The notes under the pieces: generated by a model
Seen by the model: only the letters and a program-made list of their open reading frames with translations
What the model was told of the DNA's origin: nothing
Databases searched by the model: none
NCBI GenBank assembly: GCA_017477205.1
Contig: JAFUXE010000006.1
Location: 106,647 to 170,646 of the forward strand
Origin: Alloprevotella sp.
GTDB taxonomy: Bacteria > Bacteroidota > Bacteroidia > Bacteroidales > Bacteroidaceae
Direction of reading: 5' to 3'
Length of the DNA stretch: 64,000 nt
Position numbers and translations under genes: made by a program
Shown here: positions 28,096 to 40,126 of the stretch, piece by piece
How the letters are laid out: each line of letters starts with the position of its first letter
Position numbering within the stretch: the stretch's first letter is position 1

Positions 28096-28190
28096 TTGAC
28101 GAGTAGACGAGTAAACAAGTAAACAAGCCTTTGCGGCGCAGCAAGCTTGTCACTCGTCACTTGTCACTCGTCACTTGTCACTCGTCACTA
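28096..28190. repeat. 7-bp repeat element upstream of topB
   Basis: The left arm has GACGAGTA, GACGAGTA, AACAAGTA, AACAAG. The centre is GCCTTTGCGGCGCAGCAAGC. The right arm is six uninterrupted heptamers at 28146-28187 alternating CTTGTCA and CTCGTCA. The arms are imperfectly complementary, so the whole can fold into a long hairpin. It ends 14 bp before the topB start codon. Confidence 0.85.
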
Positions 28191-28203
28191 AACTGCAAAC
28201 TGG

Positions 28204-30225
28204 ATGATAGTCTGTATTGCTGAAAAGCCCAGCGTAGCGCGGGACATTGCACGTATCCTCGGTGCGAATGCCTCGCGCGACGGCTATATGGAGGGAAACG
28301 GTTATCAGGTGACGTGGACCTTCGGCCACCTCTGCGAACTGAAGATGCCCGAGGACTATACGCCCCTGTGGAAGCCCTGGAGCCTCGGGCAGCTACCCAT
28401 GATACCGCCGCGCTTCGGCATACGCCTGAAGAACGATGCGGGCATACAGAAGCAGTTCGCCATTATCCAGAAACTCATGCAGGCCGCCGACGGCATCATC
28501 AACTGCGGCGATGCCGGGCAGGAGGGCGAGCTCATCCAGCGATGGGTGATGCAGAAGGCCGGGGCCAAGTGCCCCGTACAGCGGCTGTGGATATCCTCCA
28601 TGACCGACGAGGCCATACGCGAGGGCTTCGCCAACCTCCGCCCGCAGGACGAATACCAAAGCCTCTACGAAGCCGGACTCTGCCGCAGCATCGGCGACTG
28701 GATTCTCGGCATGAACGCCACGCGCCTCTACTCCCTGAAGTACGGGCAGCGCGGACGCGGAGCCACGCCCCTCAGCATCGGCCGCGTGCAGACTCCCACC
28801 CTCGCCCTCATCGTCCACCGTCAGCAGGAAATCGAGAACTTCAAGCCTGAGCCCTATTGGGTACTTACAACGGAATACCGCACCGCACAGTTCACGGCCG
28901 TCATGGAGGAAGGCCAGCGCGGTTTCCGTAGTGAAGAGGAAGGCCGGCAGGCATTAGAGAAAATCAGTGGCGCACCGTTTACCGTCACCTCCGTAGAACG
29001 GAAGAACGGGAAAGAAGCTCCGCCACGCCTTTTCGACCTCACAAGTCTGCAAGTAGAGTGCAACAAGAAGTTCTCCTTTAGTGCCGACACCACCCTGCAG
29101 CTCATCCAGAGCCTTTACGAAAAGAAAATCACCACCTACCCGCGCGTGGACACCACTTTCCTCCCGGATGATGTGTATCCCAAGTGCGGCGGCATACTGA
29201 ACGGCATTGCCGGCACCTACGGGCACCTGCTCACACCTCTGCGGGGAACCCCTTTGCGAAAAAGCAAAAAGGTCTTTGATTCCTCCAAAGTCACCGACCA
29301 CCACGCCATCATCCCCACCGGCGTTGCACCCAACAACCTCACGGACATTGAGCGCAAAGTCTTCGACCTCATAGCCCGCCGCTTCATCGCCGCTTTCTAT
29401 CCTGACTGCGAGTTCGCCACGACGACCGTCCTCGGTGAGGCCGCAGAAGTTCCCTTCCGCGTCAGCGGCAAGCAGATACTGAAGGCCGGATGGCGCGATG
29501 TTTTTGCCAAGGATAAGGAGAAGAGCGACGAAGAGGAAGAGCGCAAGGACGACGAGGAGCGCACGCTGCCCGCATTTGAGAAGGGCGAGAGCGGTCCCCA
29601 CCGCCCCGGACTCGCCCAGAAGATGACGCAGCCCCCCAAGCCCTACACCGAAGCCACGCTCCTGCGCGCCATGGAAACCGCCGGACGCACGGTGGAGGAC
29701 GAAGAGCTGCGCGACGCCATGAAGGAGAACGGCATCGGACGCCCCTCCACGCGCGCCGCCATCATCGAAACGCTCTTCCGGCGCAACTATATCCGCAAAA
29801 ACCGCAAGACGCTCTATGCCACCCCGACGGGCGTGGAACTTATCGCCATCATCAAGGAAGACCTCCTGAAAAGCGCCGAGCTCACAGGCCGCTGGGAGAA
29901 AAAGCTCCGCCAGATAGAGCACCACGAGTACAGTTCCGCGCAATTCGTCGAGGAGATGAAGCAGATGATAGGGGACATCGTGCAGCAAGTGATGACGGAC
30001 ACGAGCAACCGCAAAGTCTCGCAAAGTATTCAGTCCTCTCATCAAGCCCCCCATCCGTCCCCCCAAGGAGGGAAACAGCAGGGAACGAAAGGGGCCACAC
30101 GCATCCGTGCCGGCATGAAATGCCCCGTGTGCGGAGAAGGAAAGGTCATCAAGGGTCACACCGCCTACGGCTGCTCACGCTGGAAGGAAGGCTGCACCTT
30201 CCGCCATCCCTTTACAAAGAAATAA
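28204..30225 (+). CDS. topB: DNA topoisomerase III
   Basis: A 673-residue type IA topoisomerase that decatenates DNA by single-strand passage. The TOPRIM domain begins IVCIAEKPSVARDIA and contains INCGDAGQEGELIQ. The active-site Tyr312 lies in ITTYPRVDTTFLPDD. A C-terminal zinc ribbon is formed by CPVCGEGK...CSRWKEGC. Just before the ribbon is a Pro/Gln/Gly-rich insert (SSHQAPHPSPQGGKQQGTKG, about residues 612-631) that looks like translated intergenic repeat. The start at 28204 follows the repeat element by 14 bp and has only a weak ribosome-binding region. TopB outside conjugative elements is normal in Bacteroidales chromosomes. Confidence 0.95.
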   Translation: MIVCIAEKPSVARDIARILGANASRDGYMEGNGYQVTWTFGHLCELKMPEDYTPLWKPWSLGQLPMIPPRFGIRLKNDAGIQKQFAIIQKLMQAADGIINCGDAGQEGELIQRWVMQKAGAKCPVQRLWISSMTDEAIREGFANLRPQDEYQSLYEAGLCRSIGDWILGMNATRLYSLKYGQRGRGATPLSIGRVQTPTLALIVHRQQEIENFKPEPYWVLTTEYRTAQFTAVMEEGQRGFRSEEEGRQALEKISGAPFTVTSVERKNGKEAPPRLFDLTSLQVECNKKFSFSADTTLQLIQSLYEKKITTYPRVDTTFLPDDVYPKCGGILNGIAGTYGHLLTPLRGTPLRKSKKVFDSSKVTDHHAIIPTGVAPNNLTDIERKVFDLIARRFIAAFYPDCEFATTTVLGEAAEVPFRVSGKQILKAGWRDVFAKDKEKSDEEEERKDDEERTLPAFEKGESGPHRPGLAQKMTQPPKPYTEATLLRAMETAGRTVEDEELRDAMKENGIGRPSTRAAIIETLFRRNYIRKNRKTLYATPTGVELIAIIKEDLLKSAELTGRWEKKLRQIEHHEYSSAQFVEEMKQMIGDIVQQVMTDTSNRKVSQSIQSSHQAPHPSPQGGKQQGTKGATRIRAGMKCPVCGEGKVIKGHTAYGCSRWKEGCTFRHPFTKK

Positions 30226-30252
30226 CGAAACAACGAGGAGAAAACGTTTCGG

Positions 30253-30434
30253 ATGTCCCATGAAAAAACTTGGGATGTCCCATGAAAACGTGTCAAAAAA
30301 GCACTCTTTTCTATAAACCACGTCCTGATTTGTACAAACCACGTCTTGATTTACATAAATCACGTCCTGATTTTTATAAACCAGGACGTGGTTTATAGAA
30401 TTTCCGGGACTTAGGACGTCTTTTCATGGGACAT
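30253..30434. repeat. Nested tandem and inverted repeats downstream of topB
   Basis: ATGTCCCATGAAAA occurs at 30253 and 30275 (22-bp period), with its exact reverse complement at 30421-30434. Inside these, three 21-bp units with the core ACCACGTCCTGATTT begin at 30311, 30332 and 30353. The first 17 bases of the first unit are exactly inverted at 30382-30398, and ATAAACCA/TGGTTTAT forms a small hairpin at 30376-30396. This fills most of the 361-bp gap after topB; the rest (30435-30550) shows nothing else I can name. Confidence 0.85.
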
Positions 30435-30550
30435 ACGAGCCGTTTTCCCGGCACTTCGCAAGCGTTTTCTCCGCCAAGCGCGGCCCTGGACTCCGGGGGA
30501 ATCCGCTGCTATTTATTGCCCCCGACGATAGGCACTTAAAGAAAAAGATG

Positions 30551-30558
30551 TATCTTTG
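30551..30558 (+). promoter_or_regulatory. Putative -7 element of the metal-associated pair
   Basis: TATCTTTG lies 28 bp before the start of the Cys/His-rich protein gene. A TTG at 30516-30518 is too far (32 bp) to be a standard -33 element. Confidence 0.5.
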
Positions 30559-30586
30559 CACCCGCAAAGGGTTTTATATAGAAGAG

Positions 30587-30922
30587 ATGAAACGCAGAAA
30601 GTTTTCCGCCTGGTTGCTGCTCTCGGTATTCGTGCCGATGCTGCTGCTCTCCTCCCTCCACCGCCACGCGGTGCAGGAAGAGGCGGAGTGCGCGGCGTGC
30701 GTGCAGCACCTGCCCCATGCGGGCCACTTCTCGAAGGCTGCCAGCGTCGTGGACGACTGCCTGCTCTGCCAGTTTCTTACGCTTCCCTACGTACCGGCAC
30801 AAGTTGCTGTGCTGGTCGCGTTCCCTTTATTTTCCACACTTCTTCCCCGCCGCACGCAAGCGACACGCTTGCAGTCGTGGACGGGGTGTATCTGCTTGCG
30901 CGGGCCGCCAGTGAGCATCTGA
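30587..30922 (+). CDS. Cys/His-rich small membrane protein
   Basis: A 111-residue protein. The start at 30587 gives MKRRKFSAWLLLSVFVPMLLL, a membrane or signal segment; the upstream in-frame ATG at 30548 would begin inside the promoter. The region after it is rich in metal ligands: LHRHAVQEEAECAACVQHLPHAGHF and then DDCLLCQFL. A second hydrophobic stretch follows (VAVLVAFPLFSTLL). In Bacteroidetes, small proteins of this design commonly precede TonB-dependent metal receptors. The receptor gene here starts 142 bp downstream. A role in copper or zinc handling is likely but inferred. Confidence 0.7.
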   Translation: MKRRKFSAWLLLSVFVPMLLLSSLHRHAVQEEAECAACVQHLPHAGHFSKAASVVDDCLLCQFLTLPYVPAQVAVLVAFPLFSTLLPRRTQATRLQSWTGCICLRGPPVSI

Positions 30923-30940
30923 CCCCCGTTTGTATATTCA

Positions 30941-31034
30941 GTAGACAAGTAAACAAGCTGACAAGTAAACAGCAGACAAGTAAACAAGCTTGCTGCGCCG
31001 CAAAGGGCTCGTTTACTCGTTTACTCGTCTGCTC
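30941..31034. repeat. 7/8-bp repeat element upstream of the TonB receptor
   Basis: The left arm repeats AGACAAGTAAACAAGC-type units three times. The centre TTGCTGCGCCGCAAAGGGC is the reverse complement of the core found upstream of topB. The right arm repeats TCGTTTAC and ends TCGTCTGC. Left and right arms are imperfect inverted repeats. The element ends about 30 bp before the receptor start codon. Confidence 0.8.
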
Positions 31035-31064
31035 CTCACCATTTTAATCACTAAAAAAACTTTT

Positions 31065-33182
31065 ATGCAAGCAAGATACACCATCCTGCCGCTTCTTTTT
31101 GCGGCAGCCGTCGGCCTGTACGCACAGGAAGCGGCGGACAGCACAGATATGTTTTTCGGCCACGTCGCCCTCGGCGAGGCCACCGTCACGGGCGTGGCAG
31201 GACGCACACGCCTGAAGGATTCGCCGACGCCCGTCACGCTGGTATCGGCGAAGGACCTGCGGCAGACTTCTGCCACGAACATCGTAGCGGCTCTGTCCGC
31301 GCAGCCCGGCCTTTCCGCCATCACGACGGGCAGCGGCATAGCCAAGCCCGTCATCCGCGGACTGGGCTACAACCGCATCGTCACCCTTGCCGACGGCGTG
31401 CGCCAGGAAGGCCAGCAATGGGGCGACGAGCACGGAGTGGAACTGGACGGTTCCAGCGTGCACTCCATTGAAATACTGAAAGGCCCCGCCTCGTTGATGT
31501 ACGGCTCCGATGCCATGGCGGGTGTCGTCATCTTCCACCCCGCACCGCTCCGTCCCGAGGGGACTATGGGCGGCAGCCTGTCTTCGGAATACCAGACGAA
31601 CAGCGGCCTCTTTGACTACTCCCTGAACTTTGCGGGCAACCGCCGCGGCTTCGTGTGGGACGCACGCTGGTCGCAGAAGCTGGCCCACGCCTACAAAAAC
31701 AAAGTGGACGGCTACGTCCCGGGCTCGCAGTTCCAGGAGCAAGCCTTCAAGACGCTCCTCGGCCTGGACAAAGCCTGGGGACACAGCCACCTCACGCTGG
31801 GCTACTACCACCTGAAGCCGGGCATCATCGAGGGGGAGCGCGAGGCTGACGGAGAGCTTGAAGCGCCCGACGGTTGGCGCGGGAAGAGCTATGGCATCTC
31901 CCTGCCCTTCCAGCACGTCCGCCACTACAAGGCCGTTTGGGACACGGACCTTCGCCTCGCCCACGGCTCGCTGAAGGCCATCCTGGGCTACCAGCACAAC
32001 CGACGCCAGGAGTATGAGGAGAAAGCTGACGAGTGCGAACTGGACTTCCTGCTCCACACGCTGACCTACGACGTGCGCTACCAGATGGCAGAACTCGCGG
32101 GCTGGCGGCTGACGGGAGGACTGGGCGGCATGTGGCAGCGCTCGCTGAACCAGGGCGAAGAATACCTGATACCCGCCTACAGCCTCTTCGACATCGGTGC
32201 CTACGTGACGGGCAGCAAACGCCTCGGCGACTTCGTGCTGAGCGGTGGCGTGCGCTACGACCGCCGGGAACTCCACAGCCACGCCCTCGAGGACGAGGGT
32301 AAGATGCGTTTCGAGGACTTCCACCGCCACATGGGCGGCCTGACGGGAAGCCTCGGTGCCGTATGGCAGGCACAGAAGAACCTCAACGTGCGCCTCAACG
32401 TGGCGCATGGCTTCCGTGCCCCGAACATGGCGGAGCTGGGTTCCAACGGCGTGCATGAAGGCACGGCACGCTACGAAGTGGGCAACCATGCCCTGCGTCC
32501 CGAGCGCAGTTGGCAGGCTGACCTCGGCGCGGACTACGTGGACCGCTACGTCTCCCTGCAAGCCGCACTCTTCGTGAACCACATAGACAATTATATATAT
32601 TTAAGGAAAGCTTCCTTCACCCTCCCCCAGGCAGGTGAACACGCCGTGTACGACTACACCTCCGGCGATGCCCGCCTTTGGGGCTTCGAGGCCGGCGTGG
32701 ACTTCCACCCCATCCACAGCCTGCACTTCCAGAACACGTTCTCCTACGTGAATGCCGTGCAGCGGCACCAGCCTGCTGAGGCGAAATATCTGCCCATGAC
32801 GCCTGCTCCGCGTTGGACAAGCGAACTGAAGTGGGAAGTTCTGCACAACGCCACGTCCCTCACGCGGCGCACGGGCCTCAACCATGCGTTCATCGCTGCC
32901 CACGTGGAGTGCAACCTGCGGCAGGAGCACTTCCTCGCAGCGGGCGGCACGGAGACGGCGACGCCTTCCTACACGCTGCTCGGCCTCTCCGCAGGCACCG
33001 ACCTGCTGTGGTGCGGACGTAAGGTGGCGGAACTCTTCGTCTGTGCGGACAACCTCACCGACCGCGCCTACCAGCCCCACCTCTCGCGCCTGAAGTATAT
33101 GGACGTGAACAGCGTGACGGGACGTCGCGGCATCTGCAACCCGGGACGGAACTTCACCGTGAAGCTCACGGTGCCGTTCTGA
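31065..33182 (+). CDS. TonB-dependent receptor, probable metal uptake
   Basis: A 705-residue outer-membrane receptor; the start at 31065 gives a signal peptide (MQARYTILPLLFAAAVGLYAQ). There is no carboxypeptidase-like N-terminal domain, unlike SusC. The plug (about residues 30-170) contains DSPTPVTLVSAKDL, IAKPVIRGLGYNRIVTLADGVRQEGQQWGDEHG and KGPASLMYGSDAMAGVV. The barrel ends NPGRNFTVKLTVPF with terminal Phe. The PVIRGLG...RI..L.DGVR form with a His after WGDE resembles ZnuD/OprC-type metal receptors (family knowledge). The preceding Cys/His-rich membrane protein supports zinc or copper as ligand. Size is normal for the class. Confidence 0.88.
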   Translation: MQARYTILPLLFAAAVGLYAQEAADSTDMFFGHVALGEATVTGVAGRTRLKDSPTPVTLVSAKDLRQTSATNIVAALSAQPGLSAITTGSGIAKPVIRGLGYNRIVTLADGVRQEGQQWGDEHGVELDGSSVHSIEILKGPASLMYGSDAMAGVVIFHPAPLRPEGTMGGSLSSEYQTNSGLFDYSLNFAGNRRGFVWDARWSQKLAHAYKNKVDGYVPGSQFQEQAFKTLLGLDKAWGHSHLTLGYYHLKPGIIEGEREADGELEAPDGWRGKSYGISLPFQHVRHYKAVWDTDLRLAHGSLKAILGYQHNRRQEYEEKADECELDFLLHTLTYDVRYQMAELAGWRLTGGLGGMWQRSLNQGEEYLIPAYSLFDIGAYVTGSKRLGDFVLSGGVRYDRRELHSHALEDEGKMRFEDFHRHMGGLTGSLGAVWQAQKNLNVRLNVAHGFRAPNMAELGSNGVHEGTARYEVGNHALRPERSWQADLGADYVDRYVSLQAALFVNHIDNYIYLRKASFTLPQAGEHAVYDYTSGDARLWGFEAGVDFHPIHSLHFQNTFSYVNAVQRHQPAEAKYLPMTPAPRWTSELKWEVLHNATSLTRRTGLNHAFIAAHVECNLRQEHFLAAGGTETATPSYTLLGLSAGTDLLWCGRKVAELFVCADNLTDRAYQPHLSRLKYMDVNSVTGRRGICNPGRNFTVKLTVPF

Positions 33183-33186
33183 GTCT

Positions 33187-36802
<3,616 letters not shown>

Positions 36803-36856
36803 CCCCGGCGTTTCCATTCCATCCCCGCCAAAGACCTTTGGTGACGGGTAAACCGA

Positions 36857-36894
36857 TGAAAATGCGTGGACAAATGATTGTCCACGCATTTTCA
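36857..36894 (+). terminator. Terminator hairpin after the GH2 gene
   Basis: A perfect 17-bp stem (TGAAAATGCGTGGACAA with its complement at 36878-36894) encloses the 4-nt loop ATGA. The T-rich end ATTTTCATATT follows. It is 55 bp after the stop codon. Confidence 0.85.
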
Positions 36895-36973
36895 TATTGA
36901 GAGCAGCCGCGCGCTTATAGCGAAGCGTCAAATGTCAACTCAGAACGCGTGTGTGCTGACTGTCACCATTTCA

Positions 36974-37732
36974 CTATTCAATCTTGTGCTTCTTTTTGTA
37001 TTTCCGCACTTCTTTGGCCAGTTTTCTGGTAGCGCCATATCCGTCGGAGGAAACTTTGAAGTCAATGTCGTCAGGAACCTCAAAGAAGGAGTCGGGTACC
37101 GCAGATGCGGAGATGGAAGTTATAACCGCAGACTGGTAGTTCTGCATAGAGCCCATAAGAGGCACCTTGCTCTCAGAGAGGAACTCAAAGACAAAAGCCA
37201 TACCGGGAAGATCCTCGTCATCATTGATGTTGGGCAGGTCCTCACATACCCAAAAATCCCTTTGCTGGTTTTCCTCCAGCTTTGCAATGCCCAAGTCCAC
37301 GATGCGCACAAGAGATCCTTTGTAGTGTTTACAAGTGTAGCCAAACACCTCCTGCGTTTCACCGGTAAACCTGACTTCATCGGACACAACTTCTATTGAC
37401 GAACCATTTTGCAAATTCTGCAAATACTGGACGTAGTCATTGTAGCTGAAAATGTAACCCGTCTTGGTCAGGTCGTTCCAGACACAACATTGTCCATCCT
37501 TTAGGATGAGTGTTTTTATGTCGAGTAATCCATTCTCTTCGTACCGGTTTCCGTTTTTCAGGTACACACGCGTTTCAAACTCGCCATCCCGTGCCCATGG
37601 GTAGAGCTTCTGTGTGATTTTGTCGGAGGTAATCGTGTTCTTAAAAACAACTCTACCTTCGAAGTTCTCCCTTTGCGCAAAGAGAGTGATGCTTGCCATG
37701 AACGCAAGCAGAAACATTACTTTTGCTTTCAT
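36974..37732 (-). CDS. Secreted protein, GLPGLI/DUF4412-like
   Basis: A 252-residue protein with signal peptide (MKAKVMFLLAFMASITLFAQ). The mature domain begins ENFEGRVVFKNTITSDK and continues as alternating strands, with YTCKHYKG at about residue 135 and a late DDIDFKVSSDG segment before a very basic C-terminus (KLAKEVRKYKKKHKIE). This resembles the lipocalin-like DUF4412/GLPGLI families of Bacteroidetes, whose function is not established. It lies 36 bp downstream of the frameshifted WG-repeat gene on the same strand. Confidence 0.7.
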   Translation of the reverse strand: MKAKVMFLLAFMASITLFAQRENFEGRVVFKNTITSDKITQKLYPWARDGEFETRVYLKNGNRYEENGLLDIKTLILKDGQCCVWNDLTKTGYIFSYNDYVQYLQNLQNGSSIEVVSDEVRFTGETQEVFGYTCKHYKGSLVRIVDLGIAKLEENQQRDFWVCEDLPNINDDEDLPGMAFVFEFLSESKVPLMGSMQNYQSAVITSISASAVPDSFFEVPDDIDFKVSSDGYGATRKLAKEVRKYKKKHKIE

Positions 37733-37768
37733 TTTTGTGATTGTTTTGTTTGTTTTATTGAAAACTTA

Positions 37769-39562
37769 TTAAAAGAACTCTTCTACGGGTTCCCATCCCT
37801 CAAGATCGGGATTGCCATCCTCGTCCACGGGCATGTCATATTCGACTTCCGAGACGCTGTTGAGGTGTATGGAGTCGTCCCCTAAGTCCACAAACACCTT
37901 ATAGCCGAGACGCAAGCGGATGCCACCTGCAAGGGAATTGATGCTTATGGCCATTTTTCCGTCATTTCCGCGTGCAGTAAACCAGCGGTCTTCGTCCATC
38001 ACAGGCTGACTCCATGTGCGGGCTTGCTTGACGAGTTCCTCAAAAACCTTTTCCTGCAATTCGCCACCGATTTCCTCAAAGTCTATTGCTACGTCAATGT
38101 ATCGCGGTGTCAAATCCGCGAACTGATAGGCACCGCCTTCTCCCCGAAAGGACAACTCCCTCTTGGTATGCAACCTGGGTTTGCAGATAAACGCTTTTTG
38201 CCAGTTGCTTGTTCCAAACTATTATCTGCTTGCCGACGATATTCTTTACGTCGTCCTCTGCATGGATGGATTGAATCACCTGCTGCGGCTTCATGTCCAT
38301 CGTGAAATCTCCGGCAGCTCTCTGCTTGAGAGCAACAGCGGCCAACACCATCTCCGGATCCACATAGTTGCAGGAAACTTTTCGGGATATGACGCTGTCA
38401 CTTCCGAATATTCAGAGGCATTGATAGGCTTTCCGTCGAGATTGCGCAGCATATTGCTGGAAAAGAACATTCGATCGAAGCCTACAACATCATAGCCAAA
38501 TAGCCGTCCCACGCCAACATCAGGGAGTTCCTTTCCTTTTCCGCTTACATCAAACAAGAATGTGTTCCCGTTTCTCTTGGCCGTTCCGAATGCTCCGTTA
38601 TAAGTGACCTTGTCAAGGCTCTCTTCAAAGAGCCTCTTGAGTCCGGGGCGCATAGGCTCTCCACCAACGAGCATAAAGTCCTTATACACCTGCCGCACGC
38701 TCATCTCTGGAACGCGATATTCAGAGAGTTCTTTACCGCTTTGGGTAACGACTGTGTAATGTTTTAACTTATGGGAACTTCCGGTGCCGCGTCCGTTTAC
38801 GCTCAGCTCGGCCTCGGCTTCGATGCTGACAGGAAGCAAACCGTCACGATAGTACAGCCTGTCTCCCAGCCTCATCTCGGAATCGCTGCGGCTGAAGCGT
38901 TCGTCGCCGTCACGGTCAATGACGGCCCAATCGTATTTGGAACCATTACGCAGCTGTCCGTTCTCCACAATTCCTCTCACCACGGCAACACCTTCGCAGA
39001 AATCACCTGCCTCACGGTATTTTGCCGGCACTACAACCTTTCCCCTCTCGTCAATGAAGCCGTAAAGGCCGTTTGACGCGCGGAAACGTGCAAGGCCATA
39101 GTGGAAATTGTAGGCTTCCGTCACCCCTAAGCTGTCGGCCATCTTCAAGTCAAAGGCTACGTTCCCTCCCTTGTCAATATACTGTATCCATCCGCCCTCG
39201 CACACGACGGGAGCCAGATTGCCCGTAAAGGCTCCGGCCTCACGGTAGTTTCCCCCAACGGGGCGCATGTCCTCGGTTGCGGTATAAAAATGTACCGTCC
39301 CCATAGAATCCACCATGGAGAAGATACCGCCCACAGAAGGAGACACCTGTTTGCCGTCAAGTTTGTCGGCGAGAATCTCTTTGCCGTCCGCATTCACCAA
39401 TGTCCACCTATCGCTTCCCACCTTCTGAGCGGCAAGGTAGTCCACACAGGGAGCTTCACGCTCTCCACTGCCATCACAGGAGGAGAGGATACAGCCCGCA
39501 AGCAAGGCAAGACCGGCACAAATGAAGGAATGAGTCTTATGCATACAATCCTTAATTATCAT
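37769..39562 (-). pseudogene. WG-repeat lipoprotein gene with two compensating frameshifts
   Basis: The N-terminal reading frame starts at 39562 or, better, 39544 (MHKTHSFICAGLALLAGC, lipoprotein signal). It contains WG/KWG-like beta repeats such as NGLYGFIDERGKVVVPAKYREAG and EGGWIQYIDKGGNVAFD. It would stop at 38291. Between about 38380 and 38155 the sensible protein is in another frame (VDPEMVLAAVALKQRAAGDF...), and after 38152 it returns to the first frame and ends VEEFF at 37769. The switch points fall in homopolymers: TTTT 38379-38382 lacks one base and CCCC 38152-38155 has one extra. Joined, the product would be about 590 residues. Either a decaying gene or two assembly errors. Confidence 0.75.
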
Positions 39563-39820
39563 TTACTTTTTAAATCTGTTTGTTGATGGCGTGCTCCCCG
39601 TACTGCTGTTGTTTCCACTTGTGAAACGCGAGGAATCGCTGGAAGAGGTTCCGTTGGATTTGAAGCGGGAATTACCTGAATCTGAACTCTTCAGATTTCC
39701 ACCCGTTCCATTGGTATGGTTAGTTCCGCCGCTGCCTGTTCCCTGGTTCTGGAAACGGTTGGGGTGCGTCCCTGTACTGCTGCTCACCCCGTAATCAGGC
39801 TCTCGCATTGCCTTCACCAA
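39563..39820 (-). CDS. Low-complexity Ser/Gly/Asn-rich peptide
   Basis: Up to 85 residues, starting at 39820 (or Met5 at 39808). Composition is extreme: Ser, Thr, Gly and Asn with four spaced (N/S)RF motifs, PNRFQN, NSRFKS, SSRFTS and TNRFKK at the very end. There is no signal peptide and no known family. The stop codon directly abuts the start of the WG-repeat gene, implying a shared transcript from the promoter at 40050-40081. It could be a real small protein, or the 3' end of a degraded gene. Evidence for translation is only the open frame and context. Confidence 0.4.
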   Translation of the reverse strand: MVKAMREPDYGVSSSTGTHPNRFQNQGTGSGGTNHTNGTGGNLKSSDSGNSRFKSNGTSSSDSSRFTSGNNSSTGSTPSTNRFKK

Positions 39821-40049
39821 GGATAAGCAACGCGCAGCCCACGCCAGTGAGATATTATATATTATTGTGTACCTCGTAAAGAGGGGGACACGGGTATATA
39901 ATACTCCCCAACGCAGACGTTCCGTTGCGCATCTTCCTGGTGTTGGTCAAATTTGCGAGATTTGATTACAGAAGATTACGTTCGCAAACGTCCTTTCTCA
40001 TGTATGCACAAAGTAGGTGTCCAGATGGCCAGAACCTCTTTACGCTCTA

Positions 40050-40081
40050 CAAATGTAGGGATGTTTTGCCAAACCGCCAAA
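40050..40081 (-). promoter_or_regulatory. Promoter reading toward the low-complexity/WG genes
   Basis: On the minus strand TTTG (40081-40078), a 20-bp spacer and TACATTTG (40057-40050) match the Bacteroidetes consensus. It implies a leader of about 220 nt before the low-complexity gene. Confidence 0.6.
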
Positions 40082-40126
40082 CGTACGGTGAATTATTTGC
40101 AAGAACATGTATGAATATGTTGTTCT

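Noticed and set aside
30253..30434. Integron attC site or insertion sequence end
   Set aside because: No integrase or transposase lies nearby, and the repeats do not show attC R/L boxes or a target duplication.
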